DNA of 64,000 bases, from assembly GCF_021560015.1 (NCBI RefSeq), contig NZ_CP073588.1:3518501-3582500 (forward strand). Reading direction: 5' to 3'. The notes beneath the pieces were generated by a model. It was not told the DNA's origin and did no database searches. It saw only the letters and a list, made by a program, of their open reading frames with translations. The DNA is from Shewanella vesiculosa (GTDB lineage Bacteria; Pseudomonadota; Gammaproteobacteria; Enterobacterales; Shewanellaceae). The position numbers and the translations under genes were made by a program. This document shows positions 37,386-47,383 of this stretch, piece by piece. Numbering within the stretch: the first letter of the stretch is position 1; the number at the start of each line of letters is the position of its first letter.

Positions 37386-38750
37386 ATGTCGTTAAATGTT
37401 GTGATCTTAGCTGCAGGAAAAGGAACTCGGATGCGCTCAGATCTCCCAAAGGTTCTGCATCCTATTGCTCATAAAAGTATGGTGCAACATGTGATAGACA
37501 CTGCCAATGCCTTAGGATCAGATGCTATTCAGTTAGTGTATGGTTATGGCGCAGATAAATTACAAACAGCACTTGGCGAGCAAGCATTAAACTGGGTATT
37601 ACAGGCTGAACAACTGGGTACCGGCCATGCGGTTGCCCAAGCAAACCCGAATATTAACGATAACGATACTGTATTAATCCTTTACGGTGATGTACCACTT
37701 ATTCAGCAATCAACCTTAGAAGCATTATTAGCTGTACGCCCTGTGAATGGCTTGGCTATTTTGACTGTTAATTTACCTAACCCAAGCGGATACGGTCGCA
37801 TAGTGCGCGAACAAGGCAGCGTCGTCGGAATTGTCGAGCAAAAAGATGCTAACGCTGAACAGCTAGCCATAACCGAAGTGAACACAGGTATAATGGTTGT
37901 GCCGGGTAAGCAGTTAAAAGCCTGGTTAAATCGTTTATCGAATAATAATGCTCAAGGTGAATACTACCTTACCGACATCATTGCCATGGCAAAGGCTGAT
38001 GGCGTTGAAATTAGCACATCACAGCCACAATCGGCTATCGAAGTTGAAGGCGCTAACAATCGCGTGCAACTTGCCCAATTAGAAAGAGCTTATCAAGCTC
38101 GTGCTGCTGAAAAACTGATGCTCGACGGTGCTAATCTCCGCGATCCTGCGCGTATTGATATTCGCGGCGATGTGACTGTTGGTATGGATGTGATGATAGA
38201 TGTTAACGTTATTTTTCAAGGTAAAGTAACCCTAGGCAACAATGTGACAATCGGCGCAGGTGCTATTTTGATTGATTGCGACATTGCCGATAATGCAGAA
38301 ATTAAACCTTATACTATTGTAGAAGGCGCTAAGCTTGGACAAGCCGCGAGTGCAGGACCTTTTGCCCGTTTACGCCCAGGGGCAGAGCTTAAAGAAGATG
38401 CTCATATAGGTAACTTTGTCGAAATTAAAAAGAGTGTATTAGGTAAAGGTTCTAAAGCTGGCCACTTAGCCTATTTAGGTGATGCACACATTGGCGCTGG
38501 CGTGAATATCGGTGCCGGTACAATTACCTGTAACTATGACGGTGCCAATAAGTTTATTACTACCATTGAAGATGGCGTATTCGTCGGCAGTGATACTCAG
38601 TTAGTAGCACCTGTTACCATAGGCAAAAATGCCACTCTAGGGGCTGGATCAACCATAACCAAAGATGTTGCTGAAAATGAACTGGTGATTACTCGCGTTA
38701 AACAGCGCCATATTACTGGTTGGCAGCGTCCGATAAAAATTAAAAAATAA
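37386..38750 (+). CDS. glmU: Bifunctional UDP-N-acetylglucosamine pyrophosphorylase / glucosamine-1-phosphate acetyltransferase
   Basis: Makes UDP-GlcNAc, the precursor of peptidoglycan and lipid A, by acetylating glucosamine-1-phosphate and then coupling it to UTP. It has 454 residues. The uridyltransferase domain starts [20 protein letters not shown] and includes LYGDVPLI. The C-terminal left-handed beta-helix of hexapeptide repeats begins near residue 250 and holds [26 protein letters not shown] and [10 protein letters not shown]. It lies directly after the atp operon and near glmS, an order common in gammaproteobacteria. Confidence 0.98.
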   Translation: MSLNVVILAAGKGTRMRSDLPKVLHPIAHKSMVQHVIDTANALGSDAIQLVYGYGADKLQTALGEQALNWVLQAEQLGTGHAVAQANPNINDNDTVLILYGDVPLIQQSTLEALLAVRPVNGLAILTVNLPNPSGYGRIVREQGSVVGIVEQKDANAEQLAITEVNTGIMVVPGKQLKAWLNRLSNNNAQGEYYLTDIIAMAKADGVEISTSQPQSAIEVEGANNRVQLAQLERAYQARAAEKLMLDGANLRDPARIDIRGDVTVGMDVMIDVNVIFQGKVTLGNNVTIGAGAILIDCDIADNAEIKPYTIVEGAKLGQAASAGPFARLRPGAELKEDAHIGNFVEIKKSVLGKGSKAGHLAYLGDAHIGAGVNIGAGTITCNYDGANKFITTIEDGVFVGSDTQLVAPVTIGKNATLGAGSTITKDVAENELVITRVKQRHITGWQRPIKIKK

Positions 38751-38770
38751 CGGTTAACTCAAATATAATC

Positions 38771-38796
38771 AAGCGGCCATGAGCCGCTTTTTTTAT
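38771..38796 (+). terminator. Terminator after glmU
   Basis: Stem aagcggc/gccgctt (38771-38777, 38783-38789) followed by a T-run. Confidence 0.85.
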
Positions 38797-38946
38797 TATT
38801 TATAGATTTTTTATATGAAAATTATACTGAAAAAAGGTTTGTTATAAGTTTGATTTATGTTAATTAAATGTTCTCAATTGACTGGTTTTAAATGAATTTA
38901 TAGCTATGTCACAAGTAAGTGTAAATTTTTCACAAATAAGTTTAAA

Positions 38947-38961
38947 TAAAAACAATTCTCA
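38947..38961. promoter_or_regulatory. Possible Fur box upstream of the siderophore receptor
   Basis: The sequence taaaaac-a-attctca matches the 7-1-7 Fur pattern tgataat-n-attatca at 10 of 14 arm positions, with one strong half. It lies 50 bases before the receptor start in AT-rich DNA. Iron control is expected for this gene class, but the match is modest. Confidence 0.35.
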
Positions 38962-39011
38962 TTTATATTCCCCTCAATTGTTAGACTGAAAGTCTTATTG
39001 AGGAGTTGGTC

Positions 39012-41105
39012 ATGGTATTTAAATATTCAGTTATAGGTTTGGCTGTTGGTTCAGCATTAATGGCGATGCCTGTTATGGCAGAAGTGTCGAGTGACGCTAA
39101 CATAGAGCGCATTAATGTGACCGGTCGTACCTTTAACGATTATAAAGTTGCTACAGCATCTGGCGCTATGCGCGGTGATATCGACTTAATGGATACCCCA
39201 CAGTCAGTTAATGTTATCCCTGATTTTGTTACCGATGAACAATTAGCTACTAACCTTGCAGAAGTATTAGTTAACGATTCCAGCGTGACGGCAGGAACGA
39301 CACGCTGGAACCGCCAAGTCTTTAGTATCCGTGGTTTTGAGTTAGATTCGGGTAATGGTTATCTGATTAATGGCCACCAGCAATGGTCTCACTATGTACA
39401 ACCTATTGAAACGCTACAGCAAGTTGAAGTGCTGAAAGGTCCTTCTAGTATGTTGTATGGCCAATCTGGTCCTGGTGGTTTAGTTAATATGGTCACTAAA
39501 AAGCCGACTTATGATTCTATGCTTGATGTGGGTATAGACACAGATGGTTACGGTTCTACCCGTGCGCAGATCGATGCGGGAGGAAGTTTAAATGATGCCC
39601 AAAGTATTCGTTATCGTGGAGTGTTAGTTAAGCAAGACACAACATATTGGCGTGAATATTCAACCACCGAAGAAAATCAAGAACGCGATCGTTGGTTAGG
39701 TTATCTTAATATGGAATTTGATTTAACTGATGATGTATTACTGTCAGTGAAATACGATCACACTCAAGATAAAGCCGGTATTGATGCCGGTGGTTGGTTA
39801 GATAAACAAGGTAATGTCATTGGCGAACGTAAAACCGTTTGGGATGCGCCTTGGGCCTTTACCGATAATACCGTGTCAAACTTAGGTGCCGATCTTACTT
39901 GGCATATGAGTGATAACTGGAAAGTCAAAGCGGGCTATAACGATCAACAATTCAATCGACAACGTTTTGACTCAGCGCCACAATACACCACAGATCCACT
40001 TAGCAATGGTTATAGCATTAAACCATTCGATCGTTACGATGACTGGCAACATAAAACGGCTTATGTAGATTTTACAGGCGAGTTTGATTTTGCCGGAGTT
40101 CAACATCAGTTATTAATTGGCGCAAATTACCTAGATTATTTTTATCAGCAACAGATCCAACGTGGTAAAGCCCAAACCGTGACTCCTGGGCAGCCTGTTA
40201 TTAAGCCTGATCTTGATTACCATTCAAGTGTTAAAGGTGATCCTAGCGAATACAAATATTATGGCTTCTATTTGCAAGATTTAATGACGCTTAATGAACA
40301 ATGGAAGCTGCTTACTGGTGTTCGTTACGATGAGCAAAAGAAAGACGGTTTAGGTCAGAACAGTTATGCGCTATCGCCTAAGTTTGGGGTAATTTACTCG
40401 CCCATGGAAAATGGCAGTATTTACCTAAACTATTCAAAAAGTTTTACCCCGCAAGGTGCTGTTAATAATCCATTTGATGTTAACGATGAACTGGATTTAA
40501 AACCTGAATATGGTATTCAGTATGAAGTTGGTACTAAGTGGGAACTGTTCAACGATAGCTTATTACTGACCGCGGCTGTATTTGATATCACCCTTGAGAA
40601 TATTACAATATCTGAAGTACTCCCGACTCCAATAGGTTCCTATACTGATATCACTACTCAAGGTGGTGAGCAGAAGCATCGTGGATTTGAAGTGGGCGCT
40701 CAAGGCCAGATAAGTGACAATTGGTTTATGACATCTTCCATGATGTACCTTGATGCTGAATATCACACTGGCGATGAACGTGAAGGTAAAACGCCTGTTG
40801 ATGCGCCAGAATGGTCTGCCAATATCTGGACTCGCTACCAAATGAACGAAGATTTTGCGCTGAATTTTGGTGCTATCTATGTTGGCGAGCGTTTTGCCAA
40901 TACCGATAATAGTATTCGCAAAGACGGCTATGTTCGTTTTGACATTGGTGCCGCTTACACTATGGATGTTATGGGTAAAGACGTAAGCGTACGTGCAAAT
41001 GTCAGAAACTTATTTGATACCGATTATATTGAAGGTGGTCAATATAATATGGTGACTATTGGTCAAGAGCGTAACTTCAGTGTTGCCGCAGAGGTTAAGT
41101 TCTAA
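39012..41105 (+). CDS. TonB-dependent siderophore receptor
   Basis: Outer-membrane receptor of the TonB-siderophore (FhuA/FhuE-like) type, 697 residues. The signal peptide ends near residue 24 (MPVMA|EVSS). The plug domain shows MDTPQSVNVIPDFVTDEQ, FSIRGFELDSGNGYLINGH and VEVLKGPSSMLYGQSGPGGL. The beta-barrel ends with RNLFDTDYIEGG and a terminal phenylalanine (VAAEVKF), the usual barrel signature. I chose ATG 39012 because gaggag precedes it; the ligand is unknown. It stands alone between glmU and the glmS regulator, with no synthesis or reductase genes beside it. Confidence 0.92.
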   Translation: MVFKYSVIGLAVGSALMAMPVMAEVSSDANIERINVTGRTFNDYKVATASGAMRGDIDLMDTPQSVNVIPDFVTDEQLATNLAEVLVNDSSVTAGTTRWNRQVFSIRGFELDSGNGYLINGHQQWSHYVQPIETLQQVEVLKGPSSMLYGQSGPGGLVNMVTKKPTYDSMLDVGIDTDGYGSTRAQIDAGGSLNDAQSIRYRGVLVKQDTTYWREYSTTEENQERDRWLGYLNMEFDLTDDVLLSVKYDHTQDKAGIDAGGWLDKQGNVIGERKTVWDAPWAFTDNTVSNLGADLTWHMSDNWKVKAGYNDQQFNRQRFDSAPQYTTDPLSNGYSIKPFDRYDDWQHKTAYVDFTGEFDFAGVQHQLLIGANYLDYFYQQQIQRGKAQTVTPGQPVIKPDLDYHSSVKGDPSEYKYYGFYLQDLMTLNEQWKLLTGVRYDEQKKDGLGQNSYALSPKFGVIYSPMENGSIYLNYSKSFTPQGAVNNPFDVNDELDLKPEYGIQYEVGTKWELFNDSLLLTAAVFDITLENITISEVLPTPIGSYTDITTQGGEQKHRGFEVGAQGQISDNWFMTSSMMYLDAEYHTGDEREGKTPVDAPEWSANIWTRYQMNEDFALNFGAIYVGERFANTDNSIRKDGYVRFDIGAAYTMDVMGKDVSVRANVRNLFDTDYIEGGQYNMVTIGQERNFSVAAEVKF

Positions 41106-41144
41106 TATGGCTAGTTAACGCTAACTTATCTTAATTAGTTCATA

Positions 41145-41176
41145 AAAAGCCTCTGCATATTTCAGAGGCTTTTTTG
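41145..41176 (+). terminator. Terminator after the siderophore receptor
   Basis: Eleven-base stem aaaagcctctg/cagaggctttt with a seven-base loop (41145-41173), followed by T. Confidence 0.88.
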
Positions 41177-41277
41177 TACATTTATTTCAACTTTTGAGTT
41201 ATAAGATCTAGATAAAGTTTCATTTGATGCTAAAATACCTTTCGTTTCGAAACTTATGCGGAAAGTAGTTAATTTAA

Positions 41278-42048
41278 ATGACTAAACGTAACACCCAACA
41301 ACGTCGCCATTCGATCATTAAATTGGTTAATGAGCAAGGCGAAGTCAGTGTCGACGAACTGGCTAATTTATTTGCCACTTCCGAAGTTACGATCCGTAAA
41401 GATTTGGCTATGCTTGAAACCCATGGATTATTGTTACGACGTTATGGTGGCGCCGTGCCTTTACCACAAGAAATGACCCAAATAGCCAACGAAAACCTGT
41501 CTGTAAATAAACAAGCTATTGCTGCTAAAGCCGCTGAGCTGATCCGCGACCATAATCGAATCATCATTGACAGTGGCAGTACCACATCAGGCATCATTCA
41601 ACAGCTTAATGGTAAGCATGGTTTAGTGGTCATGACCAATTCATTACAACTGGCCAATGCCATTCATGAACTTGAAAATGAGCCGACATTATTGATGACC
41701 GGTGGCACCTGGGATCCCCATTCCGAGTCTTTTCAAGGTCAAGTGGCTGAGCAGGTTTTACGTTCATATAACTTCGACCAACTGTTTATCGGTGCCGACG
41801 GTATCGACCTTAACCGCGGCACAACCACGTTTAACGAGCTAACTGGCTTGAGTAAAGTGATGGCAGAAATGTCGCGTGAAGTGGTGGTACTACTGGAATC
41901 TACCAAAATTGGTCGACGAATCCCTAATCTTGAGCTGCCCTGGGAAGTGGTTAATGTCTTAGTTACCGACGACAACATTACCCAAGAAGCCGTTAACACT
42001 ATTTCAGCACATGGCGTCAGAGTCATTCTCGCGCCATACGCTAAGTAA
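41278..42048 (+). CDS. DeoR-family transcriptional regulator next to glmS
   Basis: 256 residues. The N-terminal DeoR helix-turn-helix is seen in QRRHSIIKLVNEQGEVSVDE and VTIRKDLAMLETHGLLLRRYGGAV (residues 8-60). The C-terminal sugar-phosphate-sensing domain starts near residue 75 with IIDSGSTTSGIIQQL. It is 33 bases upstream of glmS and on the same strand, so it most likely controls amino-sugar synthesis, sensing a phosphorylated hexosamine. That role is inferred from position. Confidence 0.9.
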   Translation: MTKRNTQQRRHSIIKLVNEQGEVSVDELANLFATSEVTIRKDLAMLETHGLLLRRYGGAVPLPQEMTQIANENLSVNKQAIAAKAAELIRDHNRIIIDSGSTTSGIIQQLNGKHGLVVMTNSLQLANAIHELENEPTLLMTGGTWDPHSESFQGQVAEQVLRSYNFDQLFIGADGIDLNRGTTTFNELTGLSKVMAEMSREVVVLLESTKIGRRIPNLELPWEVVNVLVTDDNITQEAVNTISAHGVRVILAPYAK

Positions 42049-42081
42049 ACAAATTAAATTAAAACAGTAAAGGAAACTAAC

Positions 42082-43911
42082 ATGTGTGGAATCGTAGGCG
42101 CTGTTGCGCAAAGGGATGTTGCAGAAATTTTAGTCGAAGGCTTACGCCGTCTTGAATATCGTGGTTATGACTCAGCAGGTATTGCTGTCATTCATCAAGG
42201 TGAGCTAAGCCGTACTCGCCGTGTAGGTAAAGTACAAGAGTTGTCATCTGCACTTGAGATCACCCCTCTAAGTGGTGGCACCGGTATTGCCCACACTCGT
42301 TGGGCAACACACGGTGAACCAACAGAGCGTAATGCACACCCACATTTATCTGAAGGTGATATTGCCGTTGTTCATAACGGTATTATTGAAAACCACAGTA
42401 AATTGCGCGAGAGATTAAAAGGTTTAGGTTATGTGTTCTCATCAGACACAGATACCGAAGTGATTTGTCATCTTGTTCATCATGAATTAAAAACTGCCGC
42501 GAGCTTATTAGTCGCAGTTCAAGCGACGGTTAAGCAACTTGAAGGTGCCTATGGCACAGTTGTTATCGACCGTCGTGATAGCGAACGCATGGTTGTTGCC
42601 CGCAGTGGTAGCCCATTGGTTATAGGTTATGGTCTGGGTGAAAACTTTGTTGCCTCAGACCAACTTGCATTGTTACCGGTAACGCGTTCATTTGCATTTT
42701 TAGAAGAAGGTGATGTAGCAGAAATTACCCGTCGTCAAGTTAACATTTTTGATGTTAATGGCAACGCTGTTCAGCGCGAAATGAAAGAGTCTGAAGTGAC
42801 TCATGATGCCGGTGACAAAGGTGAATACCGTCACTACATGTTGAAAGAGATTTACGAACAACCAACTGCGATTGCACATACTTTAGAAGGTCGTATTGCG
42901 GGTGGTAAAGTATTAGATTCAGCTTTTGGTGAAAATGCCGCTGAATTTTTAAAAGATATTAAACACGTGCAAATTATTGCCTGTGGTACCAGTTATCATG
43001 CTGGTATGGCCGCGCGTTACTGGTTAGAAGACTGGGCTGGCGTATCATGTAACGTCGAAATTGCATCTGAGTTCCGTTACCGTAAGTCGCACCTGTTCCC
43101 AAATAGCTTATTAGTGACGATTTCACAATCTGGTGAAACAGCAGATACTTTAGCGGCAATGCGCCTAGCAAAAGAAATGGGCTACAAAGCCACTTTAACT
43201 ATCTGTAACTCTGCAGGTTCATCGTTAGTTCGTGAATCGGATATGGCTTACATGATGAAAGCAGGCGTAGAAATTGGTGTCGCATCAACCAAAGCCTTTA
43301 CTGTGCAACTTGCTGGCTTGTTAATGTTAACCACCGCTATTGGCCGTCATAATGGCATGTCTAGTGAAATGGAAGCGGCTATTACTCAAAGCTTGTTATC
43401 AATGCCAGCTAAAGTGGAGCAGGCGCTTGGCTTAAATGATGCTATTGCTGAATTAGCAGAAGACTTTGCTGACAAACAGCATGCATTATTCCTAGGCCGT
43501 GGTGATCAATACCCCATCGCGATGGAGGGTGCATTAAAACTCAAAGAGATTTCGTATATTCACGCCGAAGCCTATGCCTCTGGCGAACTAAAGCACGGCC
43601 CATTAGCCTTGATTGATGCTGATATGCCAGTGATTGTGGTTGCGCCAAACAATGAGTTACTCGAAAAGCTTAAATCAAACGTTGAAGAAGTGCGCGCCCG
43701 TGGTGGATTGATGTATGTGTTTGCCGATGTCGATGCAGAATTTGAGTCAGACGACACAATGAAAGTTATCCAGGTTCCCCATTGTGATGCGTTCATGGCA
43801 CCATTGATCTACACCATTCCATTGCAGTTACTGTCATATCATGTGGCATTAATTAAAGGTACTGATGTAGACCAACCTCGCAATTTAGCAAAATCAGTTA
43901 CGGTTGAGTAA
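42082..43911 (+). CDS. glmS: Glutamine-fructose-6-phosphate aminotransferase
   Basis: Makes glucosamine-6-phosphate from fructose-6-phosphate and glutamine, the first step to UDP-GlcNAc. It has 609 residues. The start [17 protein letters not shown] exposes the nucleophilic cysteine after Met removal. The glutaminase domain shows [14 protein letters not shown] and [18 protein letters not shown]. Two SIS domains hold [16 protein letters not shown] and [20 protein letters not shown]. The C-terminal [13 protein letters not shown] is the sugar-binding lid. It works with glmU upstream; glmM is outside the window. Confidence 0.98.
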   Translation: MCGIVGAVAQRDVAEILVEGLRRLEYRGYDSAGIAVIHQGELSRTRRVGKVQELSSALEITPLSGGTGIAHTRWATHGEPTERNAHPHLSEGDIAVVHNGIIENHSKLRERLKGLGYVFSSDTDTEVICHLVHHELKTAASLLVAVQATVKQLEGAYGTVVIDRRDSERMVVARSGSPLVIGYGLGENFVASDQLALLPVTRSFAFLEEGDVAEITRRQVNIFDVNGNAVQREMKESEVTHDAGDKGEYRHYMLKEIYEQPTAIAHTLEGRIAGGKVLDSAFGENAAEFLKDIKHVQIIACGTSYHAGMAARYWLEDWAGVSCNVEIASEFRYRKSHLFPNSLLVTISQSGETADTLAAMRLAKEMGYKATLTICNSAGSSLVRESDMAYMMKAGVEIGVASTKAFTVQLAGLLMLTTAIGRHNGMSSEMEAAITQSLLSMPAKVEQALGLNDAIAELAEDFADKQHALFLGRGDQYPIAMEGALKLKEISYIHAEAYASGELKHGPLALIDADMPVIVVAPNNELLEKLKSNVEEVRARGGLMYVFADVDAEFESDDTMKVIQVPHCDAFMAPLIYTIPLQLLSYHVALIKGTDVDQPRNLAKSVTVE

Positions 43912-43922
43912 AGCTTTGATTT

Positions 43923-43949
43923 AACGGCTTCTTAGGAAGCCGTTTTTAT
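43923..43949 (+). terminator. Terminator after glmS
   Basis: Nine-base stem aacggcttc/gaagccgtt with a ttag loop, followed by T-rich sequence. Confidence 0.85.
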
Positions 43950-44199
43950 TGGCTATAACACTGTAATAAAATAATTGTTCATTTTAATTGTGAATCTGTC
44001 TATCTCTATGTTAATTATCGGCAAAGGGTAAAGTCACTAACATTGCCAATAATGCTATTTAACGAGGATGAGGTTTATATCAATTGGATAAAATAAATTT
44101 ACCGGCTAATGTGTAAAGTGAACATCATCGCTTTTGACATCAAGATGATAATTTTAATTGACCATTACAGTATCGGTGAGATTGCATTTTTATAAATGA

Positions 44200-44232
44200 A
44201 AAATCAGGGGCGTGACATAAAACCAACGCCCC
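44200..44232 (-). terminator. Terminator after the FAS1 gene
   Basis: Stem ggggcgt/acgcccc (44207-44213, 44226-44232), followed on the minus strand by tgattttt. It ends the minus-strand FAS1 gene. Confidence 0.7.
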
Positions 44233-44247
44233 ATCATTACTTAGCGA

Positions 44248-44745
44248 TTACTTAGGTAACAGTACGGTATCAATTACATGGATCACACCGTTGCTAGCTT
44301 CAACATCTGTCATGATTACTTGTGCATTATTTACCATAACATTACCGTCTTTTACTTCAATGGTAACAGCTTGTCCTTCAACGGTAGTTGCGCTATCTAG
44401 GTTAACTACATCAGCAGCCAGCACTTTGCCTGAAACAACATGATAAGTTAGTACTGCAACAAGTTTATCTTTGTTTTCTGGTTTAAGAAGCATTTCTACT
44501 GTGCCTTCAGGCAACTTTGCAAACGCATCATCTGTTGGCGCGAATACTGTAAATGGACCCTCACCTTTTAATGTTTCAACAAGTCCTGCTGCTTTCACTG
44601 CTGCAACGAGAGTATTAAACGAGCCATTTTCAGCAGCGACATCAACGATATCTTTTTTCATACCATGATGCTCTGCATAAGAAACTGACGAGAACGCTAA
44701 ACTAGCAAGGATAATAGCGATGATTGTAGTGAATTTATTTAACAT
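44248..44745 (-). CDS. Secreted fasciclin (FAS1) domain protein
   Basis: 165 residues when started at 44745 ([18 protein letters not shown]), which gives a clean signal peptide ending near SYA|EHHG and a ribosome-binding gga upstream; longer upstream starts would bury the signal. The mature part is one FAS1 domain: [20 protein letters not shown], the [15 protein letters not shown] motif, [14 protein letters not shown], and [14 protein letters not shown]. Single-FAS1 proteins are extracellular or periplasmic and often linked to adhesion or surface matrices; the function here is unknown. It is divergent from the DUF4397 lipoprotein gene. Confidence 0.9.
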   Translation of the reverse strand: MLNKFTTIIAIILASLAFSSVSYAEHHGMKKDIVDVAAENGSFNTLVAAVKAAGLVETLKGEGPFTVFAPTDDAFAKLPEGTVEMLLKPENKDKLVAVLTYHVVSGKVLAADVVNLDSATTVEGQAVTIEVKDGNVMVNNAQVIMTDVEASNGVIHVIDTVLLPK

Positions 44746-45331
44746 TATACTTTCCTTTTTTGAGTGCATACCATTTTTGAGTTCAGCATTAGTTACGCAT
44801 TCGTTAATTAATGAGATCAGTTTTTGTTTTAATAAACTAACGGGGTGAACTTGCAAAATAGTCGGTACTAAAAGATCAAGCTACGCTTCACAGCATCAAG
44901 CTCGTCGATAACAACATTTTATTTTAATGTGTAAAGTAGACTTGCGTGGTAAGTAGAGTTACATCAATGATTGATATTTTTACAGTTTAATTGTGTCAGT
45001 GATAGGTGATTAACTAATTGATAGTAATGTTTATGTTGGTTTTTTGTGGTGAAGTTAATAAGTCTAAACGTTAGGCTAGCAGTATTAACACTTATTACCT
45101 TCCGCTCTCTATAATGATGTTTGCGATATTGTGCCGCGGTTATTTTCATCATAGCCAGCATTCTTTTTAAAACAGCCAGCGCTAAATTGTTATTTGTGCA
45201 TATTTTATATTGGCATCAAATATTTATATCTTTTTATCTGAAAAGTTAATTATTTGTGTGTATTTTTTTGAACCAGCAAATAAATCACCCCGTATAGAAA
45301 TCGGTCACAATACTTAATGAGGATTTCTAAA
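44746..45331. other. Divergent intergenic region FAS1-DUF4397
   Basis: 586 bases with strong AT bias, no convincing gene. A short open frame on the minus strand near 44964-45161 has low-complexity composition, no ribosome site and no recognisable domain. Promoters for both flanking genes must lie here, but I cannot place them with confidence. Confidence 0.5.
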
Positions 45332-46696
45332 ATGAAACGGATTTACCCTTTTGCACTGTGTGTTTCTTTAATTGGTTTAACAGCCTGCTCTGACGACGAT
45401 GATGTCATGGTTGTTGATCCTGTAGAGCCAGAAATTTCATTCGTACGTGTTATTCATGCTGGTAGTGATGCACCATTAGTGAATGTTGTCGCTAATGGAA
45501 ATGCATTACTGTCGAAGGTGGATTACGCCATGTCTAGTGATCTAATCCAAGTATCATCGGCGACTTACGATATTAGCGTTGATGCTGTTTTGGCCGATGG
45601 TAACACTGCAACCGTGCTCGAAACATCTCTTGATGCGCAAAGTGATATGGAATATACCGCAGTGGCATTAGGGTTAGTGGCTAATGACACCCTAAATCTA
45701 AAACTGATTGCAAACCCAATAATGGACATTGCTACTGGTTACGCCAGAGTACAAGTTCTGCATGCTGCACCAGCTGCGGGCAATGTTGATGTTTATGTTA
45801 CCGCCCCTGATGCAGATATTAGCGCTATGACTCCAACATTATCTGCAAACTATTTAGATGTAAGTTCGCAAATTGAGGTAGCTAATGGTGACTATCAAAT
45901 TCGTATTACCGCATCAGGAATGAAAGATGTGGTATATGACTCAGGTACGGTTGCCTTAGCCGATATGCAAGATTACTTTATTAGCGCGATCCCCAATACC
46001 TGGTCTGGTGATTCACCAGTAGCATTACAAGTGTCGCTACCAGAAGGGCAAGTAATCTTAAATGATATCAACAGCGGCGCAGATTTACGTGTTGTTCATG
46101 CTGTTGCTGACGCGCCTGCGGTGGATGTATTTGTTGACGAAGCAGTCACTCCAGCAGTTAACATGTTGTCTTTTGGTGAGGTAACGGGCTATGTCAATCT
46201 TGCTGACGGTACACATACAGTAACTGTTGCTGCGGATGCCGATAACAGTGTTGTGGTGATAGATAAGGCCGCCGTCGACTTAGATCTTGGTAAAAGTTAT
46301 AGCACCTTAGCGGTAGGATCATTAACCGATAGCATGATTGAACCACTGGTGTTAGTTGAGCAAACCCGTCGCGTAGCGACTGAGGCAAAGTTAACTGTTA
46401 CCCATGCTGCATATTCAGCACCAGAAGTTGATGTTTATCTTACAGCTTCTGCTGATATTACCGATGCAACGCCAGTATTAGAGGATGTACCATTTAAGGC
46501 CTCTTCTGGCAGTTTAAGCGTTACGCCTGGTAATTATGTAATTACTGTTACTGTTGCTAATACTAAAGATGTGGCTATCGGTCCGCTTGATGTGACCTTA
46601 GATGCTTCGGGTATTTATGCTGTCGCGGCTGTTGATAATGTCGATGGTGGAGCGCCATTTGGGGTGATTTTATTAGACGACTTTACTGCGATGTAA
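45332..46696 (+). CDS. Lipoprotein with four DUF4397 repeats
   Basis: 454 residues. The signal peptide ends in the lipobox LTAC (Cys near residue 19), followed by an acidic DDDD stretch, which predicts an anchored lipoprotein. Four tandem DUF4397 units start at FVRVIHAGSDAPLVNV, ARVQVLHAAPAAGNVDVYV, DLRVVHAVADAPAVDVFV and KLTVTHAAYSAPEVDVYLT. Each carries the HA...AP..V[DN]V signature. DUF4397 proteins are cell-surface or periplasmic and of unknown function. I chose 45332 because gagg lies upstream at proper spacing; an ATG at 45317 overlaps it. Expect a role in the envelope, possibly adhesion. Confidence 0.88.
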   Translation: MKRIYPFALCVSLIGLTACSDDDDVMVVDPVEPEISFVRVIHAGSDAPLVNVVANGNALLSKVDYAMSSDLIQVSSATYDISVDAVLADGNTATVLETSLDAQSDMEYTAVALGLVANDTLNLKLIANPIMDIATGYARVQVLHAAPAAGNVDVYVTAPDADISAMTPTLSANYLDVSSQIEVANGDYQIRITASGMKDVVYDSGTVALADMQDYFISAIPNTWSGDSPVALQVSLPEGQVILNDINSGADLRVVHAVADAPAVDVFVDEAVTPAVNMLSFGEVTGYVNLADGTHTVTVAADADNSVVVIDKAAVDLDLGKSYSTLAVGSLTDSMIEPLVLVEQTRRVATEAKLTVTHAAYSAPEVDVYLTASADITDATPVLEDVPFKASSGSLSVTPGNYVITVTVANTKDVAIGPLDVTLDASGIYAVAAVDNVDGGAPFGVILLDDFTAM

Positions 46697-46718
46697 TATT
46701 TGCCATGTAAACCTTTTG

Positions 46719-46751
46719 CGGCTTATTCTTGCCAGATAAGCCGTTTTTTTA
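46719..46751 (+). terminator. Terminator after the DUF4397 gene
   Basis: Eight-base stem cggcttat/ataagccg (46719-46726, 46736-46743), followed by seven T. Confidence 0.85.
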
Positions 46752-47123
46752 TACCTATTAGATACACTCAATCACATTAACTTCTGAATACTTTTTATCT
46801 AGGATTTAAATGGGACTTAAGCTTGCTGTGATTGTATAGATAGGTAGACATTATCAGTACTCTCTATTTATATCGATAAACTTAACTGTTTTATTTTATT
46901 AGCTTTTATGCTGATGGTTATTACAGGCGCGTTATCGTTTTCTATAGGAATGGTGCTGTTGACTTTACAGGCACAAGCTGTGCAAAATTGCCCTCCATTT
47001 TATGTTGTTGAGTCAATTGATTACATCAATGGGATTGGCAACGGTTTACTCAGTTTTTTAGTTAATGTTAATGGTACATATCATCAAAATCATTTTTAAG
47101 GATAATTTAACAGGATGTTTACA
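46752..47123. other. Intergenic region with a doubtful 63-codon frame
   Basis: Mostly AT-rich. A frame at 46908-47099 (MLMVITGALSFSIGMVLLTL, then VQNCPPFYVVESIDYING) could encode a small exported or membrane protein, but it lacks a ribosome-binding site and I recognise no family. It could be a remnant. No other feature is seen. Confidence 0.3.
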
Positions 47124-47306
47124 ATGGCGTTTACTATATTAATTCTATTGGTATTTTGGCTAATACCGTTAGTTATTATTGCCCGCAGCAAGAAAGTTAG
47201 CGCGAATGAGAAACTTGCCTGGTTGTTGGCAACCATATTTGTGAGTTGGTTGTCGTTTATTTTATTTCTCTTGCTCGCACCATTAAAACCTCGGGATAGC
47301 CATTAA
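47124..47306 (+). CDS. Small membrane protein, PLDc_N-like
   Basis: 60 residues with two membrane helices: an N-terminal one in MAFTILILLVFWLIPLVIIA and a second in LAWLLATIFVSWLSFILFLL, separated by a basic loop (RSKKVSANEK). This is the pattern of the phospholipase-D N-terminal membrane module or superinfection-immunity-like small proteins. The start at 47124 follows aggatg at a suitable distance; ATG 47115 is the alternative. The function is unknown. Confidence 0.55.
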   Translation: MAFTILILLVFWLIPLVIIARSKKVSANEKLAWLLATIFVSWLSFILFLLLAPLKPRDSH

Positions 47307-47336
47307 GGCCATAGTTGTTGGTTATGTTCATGCAAC

Positions 47337-47364
47337 AAAAGGGAACAGTTACTGTTCCCTTTTT
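47337..47364. terminator. Bidirectional terminator between small membrane protein and rlmI
   Basis: Near-perfect 13-base stem aaaagggaacagt/actgttccctttt (47337-47349, 47351-47363) between convergent genes. Confidence 0.88.
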
Positions 47365-47383
47365 GTTGAAGTCACGTTATCAA

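Larger units (their letters stand above)
43912..44247. other. Intergenic gap glmS-FAS1
   Basis: No gene. It holds the glmS terminator (stem aacggcttc/gaagccgtt, 43923-43944, then T) and the FAS1-gene terminator at the far end. The middle is AT-rich with a small inverted repeat atcatc/gatgat near 44124-44149. Nothing else is recognised. Confidence 0.6.

Noticed and set aside
39006..39011. TTG start for the siderophore receptor
   Set aside because: It overlaps the gaggag ribosome site; ATG at 39012 has proper spacing.
42049..42081. glmS ribozyme
   Set aside because: Gap of 33 bases is too short and the element is typical of Gram-positive bacteria.
44964..45161. Short minus-strand frame of 65 codons
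   Set aside because: Low-complexity composition, no ribosome-binding site and no recognised domain.
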